This document shows, one piece after another, positions 57,711 to 64,000 of a stretch of DNA of 64,000 bases. Both the position numbers and the translations under genes were made by a program. Under the pieces are notes generated by a model. It saw only the letters and a program-made list of their open reading frames with translations. It was not told where the DNA came from and made no database searches. Source of the stretch: Paragonimus westermani (Eukaryota; Platyhelminthes; Trematoda; Plagiorchiida; Troglotrematidae); contig QNGE01000755.1 in the NCBI GenBank assembly GCA_008508345.1, forward strand, positions 166,834 through 230,833, given 5' to 3'. Position 1 is the stretch's first letter. Each line of letters begins with the position of its first letter.

Positions 57711-60700
57711 CACAAGGAGTGCGTGGGTGACATGATGCGAAGTTGCATTCCGATATCTAATTATTGCTCAGCTGGTTCAATGAAATTAGTGGGTCAAGGA
57801 TAAATTGGAAGTTTGGTATCACAGCGTTGCCTGATGAAAAAACAGTCCCAATGTCTCTGCGTTTTTGAATCACTCACGAGTATTTCATCGGTATCGTCCC
57901 AGTCATCCAAAAACCGTCCCGTTTATGTGACGTTATGAGATGTTCATCAGTAACTGTTTCGGATTTTGAGATAAAACTCTTTCCTTTCATAATCACGGTT
58001 TCCCAGTGGATATAATTAATCGATTCACGAGTTGCTTCTGCCAGTCAGCTGCATGGTAGGAAGATTGTTTATCGTTTGAGTGGTATAATATTTTATTCAA
58101 ATATTTGAATGACCACTGGTGTTTCGCTGAATAATCTCGAGTTTTAACCACAACATATGGATTTGAAAGTCCGATCTAAGCTACCGCAAATTGCCCTGAT
58201 ATGATCGGAAATGTAACTTGATTTACTAGCAGGAGTAGTATCCAAAACCGACATTGCCCTTGCCAAATTGAAGGATCAAGTTCGGTTCCATAACCACGTA
58301 AATGTCACATGCCTACCGGAACCTGGCAAATACGTCACAGTTGGCGCCAGATGTATCAACGCTAGGTGAGGATACCAGACACACGGTGAATCCGTGTTTA
58401 TGGAGTAAACGATTGTGTTGTACGCCATATGAAGGTAAATCTGAGTGGTATAACTTCTTACGGTCACTGTAACTTTTCCAAACACAACAAAACGAAGATT
58501 TGGTGAAACTAATTGGCCTGATTATACCTGCAAGCCCGAAACTGTATTCTACTTGTTGGATTACAGCTAATCGTTGTCTAGATCGAATTAGAAAGTAGAA
58601 CAGTTGAATGAGTTCAGATCAGTTGAAGGCACTTGTGTTTTCTTCTCATCTGCATTTCCGTAATCGAAAAAATTTGAGTGGGGACATTTTCATCAATTCC
58701 GGTGAAATAGCTAAAATTAAGTTTCTCTAAGGTACAGCATAATGGCATAATCAACCCGATGCTTTGAGTAACAGTCAGTGATATAACAGATTAGAATGAC
58801 AACACCACCACGGAAAGGTTGTTGGTTGCTCACTCTTCCACTCCGCAATGACCACAACTATGACCTTGAGTTTATGGTGCAAATAACTTGTTCGTTGTAG
58901 CCAACTGGCCTCTGTTTCTGTGATGTCGTTGCTAGTAACTTTCCGTAAACATCAGCTCCTATTGTCTCAGAATGATGGTAAATTAGAAAGTGGTTCGTGG
59001 GAAACTAAGTGACACAGTGATATGCCAACATCCACTGTCACTCACCGGAAGCGTGTATTATTCTGACATTTCCGTTTTTTCACTCAATTCGAATCTACAG
59101 GAAATTTCTGAGTTGTACATACATGAATGTCCACGTGATACTGTGGATAAACTCTCAAGGTGAACACTCGCATAACAATACACAAGATTATGGTGCTATT
59201 GTGCTCCGTTATTCAAAAAGTATCACACATTACCAAACTCTTCATAGTGTGACCAAAATGATCATCTTAACTGTAGTAGAATAGCCATGAAAGAAGCGTA
59301 GGATGGTCATAAGTAACCCGACGACAATTTTCTGTCAATATCTAACGTCAATTTGCTTCAAGAAACGTTACTATTTTGCTTCAATCCAGCATGATTAACT
59401 GACCTCCTTACTCACCCAAAGTTCTACGCTTTCGAACTTCCACATTGCATGATAACAATGCAAGTTGTGAAAGGCACTACACTACACGGACATTGTTATG
59501 TCACTTTTCACATTACTGCAGTCAAACTAAATGCCGTGCCTTCACTTGTGCTAAAAGCACAACGAATATTGCGACCACGCTGGAGCACGTTGAGCTAGTC
59601 ACATTCTCAACCGACAAATGAAATGAAAACTATGCCAATCCAATATCTCATCATGAACCTACAAGAGACATTATACCAGGAATTGTCATTTGCGCAGATC
59701 ACCCGGTAGGCTGTAAGGATTCGTGCACAATAATTCAATCGACCCCCTTCTGTGTCGACCACAAAAATGTAGTCGTAATCATTTAAGGTATCCTCTGGTC
59801 ACCTTTGATCACCATTCGACGCACCTGATCAATTTAATTGGGTGTGCACTTATAATGTCGTATTCAATAAAGCTTTATGCGTAAACAGAGTACAACTTGT
59901 CAAGTGTTGAAAGCCCACTAGAGCGCATGTAACGAATACAGCTTGGATTTTGAAGGTGGACTTGGGATGAATGAAAACAATCAAATTTCATTGAAGGGGC
60001 TGGGGATAAGAACAGAACAATCAGAATAAATGCACGTGAGTTAGAATGACCAAAATAATTTGTGATCTAGCTGCGACATTCTACAACAATTTGCTTAAAA
60101 TGATTCAACCGATTGACGGAAGGCAGTCCCTTCATTCCACTTCACGGGCATCAAATTTAACGTTAATCACACACCATTGATGCAACACTTTTCCGTTTGT
60201 GTTAGACTGTTTCAGCTCAACCAACTGAACTTTCCTTTTTCAATTGCACATGCATAACAAGTTGCTCACCACGATACTCCAATTAAACTCGCTTCCAATT
60301 TTACATAAAATGCACAGTGTTCTTACGCTCAAAAACCGAAGGGTACTGTTCTAATACCTATATAAACTGTGAAGTGCAGGTTGCTTACGGGCTCAGCAAC
60401 TTTCGGAACAGTGGTCAGCAATAACCAACTTTGTTTGCTGAGGGATGTCGACACAATAATTACCGTAGACTAGTGACGACTGAATGCGCGTACTTAATCG
60501 ATAAGGTCAAATTATAGACTACGTCCTCTCGTACACAGTGTAATGGTTAAAATGAATAGACTGACCAACTTGGGTTACGCTTTGTCTTTTCGACTGAGAC
60601 TCATAGGCATATGGCTAGCATTCATCGGCGTAATTTGTATTAACTTGAATGGGCGTCCCGTACAGTCTCATAGACTCCCCTGAGCATTTCGAAATTTGGC

Positions 60701-60779
60701 ACTAATCGTCTGTGTCCAACTCACACTTCTGACTAAATTCGATTTGATCGTTTCTTTGATGCATCAAGTCAAGGGTCAG
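57711..60779. other. No confident gene
   Basis: 57791-57822 resembles the block after the 13.1 kb PLE (15282-15306) and may be its 3' tail. The rest shows no gene. I looked for the catalytic His, Asp and GDSGG exons expected upstream of the protease exon and did not find them. Confidence 0.45.
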
Positions 60780-60893
60780 TGGCGTTTGATGGGAACAATC
60801 ACGTTCGGTTGCCCGTATGGTATGTCTGACTTTCCCGGCATTCACACACGCGTTACCCACTGCGTGCCTATGACTATATGTATAATGGAATAA
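60780..60893 (+). CDS. Trypsin-like (S1) serine protease, C-terminal exon
   Basis: Open from a GGGTCAG acceptor (splice context weak) to TAA, 37 codons. It reads WRLMGTITFGC, then DFPGIHTRVTHCVP, matching the S1 end (W-x-L-xGIxSFGC...PGxxTRVxxYxxWI). The strand after the catalytic Ser and the C-terminal helix start are recognisable. The conserved Trp near the end is Met here and Tyr is Cys, so it may be decayed or divergent. The remaining catalytic exons are not seen in the window. Peptidases of this family cleave proteins, usually outside the cell. Confidence 0.55.
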   Translation, partial: WRLMGTITFGCPYGMSDFPGIHTRVTHCVPMTICIME

Positions 60894-61317
60894 GCTACCT
60901 GGTGGCAAAATCGCAAATGATAAGTCAGTTTGTCATGAATGATAAAGTTCGTTTCACTATGATTTTTGCATTCAATTTACACTTTCCAGCGACATGAGCT
61001 ATTCACAGATGCCCAATGTGCAACGGTACAAAGTGTTTCCAAAATTGACCATCGAAAAAATGTGGCATTTGTTGCACGAGTAGGTGACGATTGAGTGACT
61101 GAAATAGATGATATACGCACATCACTATGTTGGAGGTGAGAGGAGGTTAAACTGCAAACATGTCATACTTGCTAGCATGCAACCATCGAACAGTAGTTTG
61201 GGTAAGGCACTGCAGTTCAAACTAAAGACAATTCCAATGTTTGATTTGCAACCAGTCAGTTTTATTTGCGTGATATTTCGACTCACATAAATTTTCGACT
61301 GAAACAATGCAGAGGTA
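60894..61317. other. No gene identified
   Basis: Nothing recognised between the protease exon and the PLE fragment. Confidence 0.45.
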
Positions 61318-61450
61318 ACTGCCTTTTCTATAAAGTGCTCGACCGAGCTACACCCAGTGGTGTTCACCTCCGCAATCCCGGAAACATATTCGATAAATGT
61401 TTGCTCCAAAGGAAGTTTGCTTGGCTATCCCTTGGTATACCTCAGCAGCA
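61318..61450 (+). pseudogene. Possible PLE C-terminal fragment
   Basis: Encodes LFYKVLDRA followed by VHLRNPGNIFDKCLLQRKF and WLSLGIP. Compare RIVYRVPKNR, SIRLRNPDLYAQRKF and LNLPW at 57.5-57.7 kb. Short and diverged. Confidence 0.45.
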
Positions 61451-63447
61451 TGCAGTTGAACTTCCCACATCTATCAGTCCCTTTTTACCATATTCGAACA
61501 CATTTTTTTGAAAGAGCTGATCTATCCTCTTCATGCTTCAACAAAATAAGATCTGCACTCTGACTTACTCATCCATTTACGCCGATTTGTCTGTCTGAAT
61601 CTCTCATAAACTCACTTATATATTAGCAGACAGCATGATGATATCGTGAAGACACCATTTTGTTGTTGGAAAAATTCAGTGCTTGTGATTGTGTTAAGAC
61701 AAAGCAAATCGAACAAACATAATAGCCGAATAAGCATTATCAAACGATTTTGTTTCGAAAAAGTGTTGTTTCTGTTCTTCTCACACATTGGTTGACATCA
61801 AATCTGTGTTATCAGAAGCCTCATAACAGTCTTGAGACAGTTTGCACCATCTTCAATAATCAGTACAATATTGAACGTCATATGAACTTGAACTAGAGGA
61901 TGCCTCCGTTCCTAAAATTGTCCAACTACGATTAACTTGAAAAATAAGATCACACAGACAGTAGTGAGTCGATTATCTAATCAGTCTTTGGTAAAAACAA
62001 CATACAATCCAAGCACCTACAGTGAAAAATTAGGCGTAGGCTGTCTGAGCGCTGTTGAATACGGAACTATTATCCACAGACTGTTCCATAAACTGACATT
62101 GTTATAAGTCACTTTTTAGATCAACAACGAACTGGGATATGAATATCTTGTTAAGATTAATCTAGAAAGCCAAACAAGTGGTGACCACAATGTGCACAAT
62201 TGAAATTCGTGGTCTGAAAACGAGCGATTTCGCAGAATGATCACCATGATCTGTAGCAGCTTCGGACAATATTATCAGAATAAAAGTTTCATCGATTATG
62301 TTAGGTTACTTTAAAAACAGCTCCATCAGAATTTTACTGATAAGTTTTATCTTGGCTTCAGTTCGCAAGATAGTTTGGCATCAGAATATCAATGGTTGCG
62401 GTACTGTGCAATTCACAAAGTGCACATTACAGATAGCTCAACGGATCCAAACTAAGCACGCACCTCGACAAGGTGAACTCATGTTGTGCAACGTAACGGG
62501 TTGATGCCCATAAAATAGAGGTCTAAGAAGTGCTCATAACATTCCCAATCAACTTTACTGTGAGCGTCAAACTGAAAGATCGTTCTGGTGCTTTCCGAGA
62601 AAGATAACATTACAGCTTAGCCGAGTAATTTTGTGTGTAAACGAAATAGTTGTGATGGTGTAGTGCAGTGAATTCAACCTGGGACACATTCGTAAAAAGA
62701 GCTCTCACTTCCAGAGTTATCTTTCCTTCGCTAAATCACAGTTAAATCATACATTTTTCTGCAAAAACTTAGAAGTAATTTGTTTGATTCTCGAACAAAT
62801 TGAATCTGGGGAACATTCACTTGAGAAGCATCCGCATAGTCTAACACAATTCATAGCACGTTGGTTGATGAGAACGCCTAATTTCTCTTCACAGCATGAG
62901 AGATTCATCGACACTGTAGTTGTCTTCTGGGCTGTCGCAGAGAATATTCAAAAACATTATAGTGGAAATGTTCCAGACGAAGCTTGGTCACACGATCCTG
63001 TCTTCCATAACATCCACAGAAGCAAAAATCCACACAAAACCAGACATATACGTTGTCAGTTACAAACAGTCAAGTCGGACCGAATAGCTGGACATGCACT
63101 GATTAGATACTGGAGAATTTAAAAATGTTCGGTCGGAATGAAATCTAATCAGCTTTGGTTTTGCTAGCTACAAGCGTACCGATTTTGAGCTAGTTATCCG
63201 ATTTCAGACAATAGTATGCATCTGTTTCGTTCTTTAGTATTTAATGGACAAGCAAATTTTCGGTGAAACTTGTGATGTGGCATTCATAGGTATGTGTGCG
63301 CTTAGAATAAAGTCGTTTCTTTGGTCATTTTTACTGCGTAAACCCACTAAGGCAGTTTTAGTCCAAAGTCTTTCGAGGTTCCCACTGCAAGTGATCGAAA
63401 TATCCGTTAGTTGGATCGAAAACGCATTTGTTCACATTCCGCGCCAG
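61451..63447. other. No confident gene
   Basis: A 112-codon forward frame at 62784-63122 (containing FIDTVVVFWAVAENIQKH and NPHKTRHIRCQLQ) is protein-like but has no ATG, motif or splice partner. Confidence 0.35.
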
Positions 63448-63679
63448 TGAATTGGTAATAGTACGCATCAAACCCGACCAGATGGTTAATAGCATATTGT
63501 TCACCGCCTGTTCGGTGGATATGCTTATGAACAAGGAAGCAAACATTACTAAGCCAGAAGATGGATATAATTTTAAGAATTTCATTTTTAAACGTTTACG
63601 TTTTCCTAATTATCACTTACACCAGACAATTCAGTACACTCTATACAGATATTTGTTACAGTTGGCTGAGAATAGCTAG
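63448..63679 (+). CDS. Candidate terminal exon, unknown gene
   Basis: After a TTCACATTCCGCGCCAG acceptor a frame is open for 77 codons to TAG, encoding ELVIVRIKPDQMVNSILF, CSVDMLMNKEANITKPED and a basic end. NIT is a possible glycosylation sequon. Family unknown and no partner exon found. Confidence 0.3.
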
Positions 63680-64000
63680 CTGTCATTAATCAATAACGTG
63701 TGGGTAATAATCTTGTGTTTAAAGTGCACACCACATTGGTTCATGATACCCCGGTTATTGAATATTCTAGTCATAGTTTTACGCGCGTTAGGAATTTCAG
63801 AATGATGGCATTGCCTAACAAAAAGTGAAGAGGTAGCAGAACTACGCAAGCGCGTCGGTCATCGTTTCATTTTTTTATATATCTTTGCATTCTTATAAAA
63901 GTGAAGAAATCATTCTGATGGGAGATGACGTAATCTTGCTGGTTGCCGTCGTGTTATAACTGGTTACTAGGTAGAAATGAATATAAGATATCCGCACCAA
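63680..64000. other. No gene identified
   Basis: Nothing recognised in the last 320 bases. Confidence 0.5.

Noticed and set aside
1..64000. Bacterial-style operons, CRISPR arrays, prophage or plasmid functions
   Set aside because: No long coding-dense stretches, no regular short repeats with spacers, and spliced genes with eukaryotic retroelements throughout.

Overview
The window looks like a eukaryotic scaffold from a flatworm, most likely a digenean trematode, in draft assembly. It has two N gaps (8994-9903 and 52639-53121) and two single-N joints (4502 and 41634). The evidence for this origin is many Penelope-like elements (PLEs) with the RT plus GIY-YIG layout, a tRNA-derived SINE carrying a hammerhead ribozyme (the arrangement known from the schistosome SM-alpha repeats), a secreted SCP/TAPS (venom-allergen-like) gene, and genes built from small exons with introns as short as 41-55 nt. 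There are no operons, ribosome binding sites, CRISPR arrays or canonical tRNA genes. The species cannot be named from the sequence.

Host genes. The clearest is a complete five-exon CAP-superfamily gene on the minus strand (23016-24007, 190 aa). I assembled it by hand from GT-AG introns with matching phase; it has a signal peptide, the His/Glu/Glu/His tetrad and the HYTQ signature. Less certain multi-exon genes of unknown function lie at 5977-6798 (-), 32287-32808 (+), 35842-36121 (+), 36467-36771 (-) and 41761-43511 (-). Single orphan exons include a trypsin-like (S1) C-terminal exon at 60780-60893 and a multi-pass membrane exon at 53741-54102. Most look like fragments of genes with long introns.

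Mobile DNA. PLE sequence recurs across the window in at least ten places, on both strands and at many stages of decay. One copy (13107-14837) keeps an open reading frame with RT motifs (AMGSPLG, YVDD) and a GIY-YIG domain, but its N-terminus is missing. A SINE family with A and B boxes occurs at 10771-10900 (+), 41396-41625 (-) and 50315-50436 (+). The 41.5 kb copy contains a textbook type I hammerhead ribozyme, the 50.3 kb copy has a mutated core and the 10.8 kb copy a collapsed one. A second tRNA-derived family (17258-17364, 25921-26024), a third repeat (6990-7140, 17109-17230) and a hairpin motif (44715-44804, 44974-45062, 47780-47870) also recur.

Structure by region. 2.7-6.0 kb: tandem duplication with PLE remains. 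6.0-6.8 kb: host exons. 8.3-10.6 kb: identical 685-bp repeats around a gap. 13.1-17.4 kb: best PLE, a reversed PLE corpse and a fold-back. 19-25 kb: orphan exon and CAP gene. 25-31.6 kb: PLE remains inside a pair of 1.29-kb direct repeats. 32-38 kb: clustered host exons. 38.8-41.7 kb: PLE/SINE nest with two inverted repeats. 41.7-43.5 kb: phase-consistent host gene. 44.7-51.7 kb: repeats. 52.4-53.3 kb: inverted repeat around a gap. 56.5-57.8 kb: large decayed PLE. 60.8 kb: protease exon.
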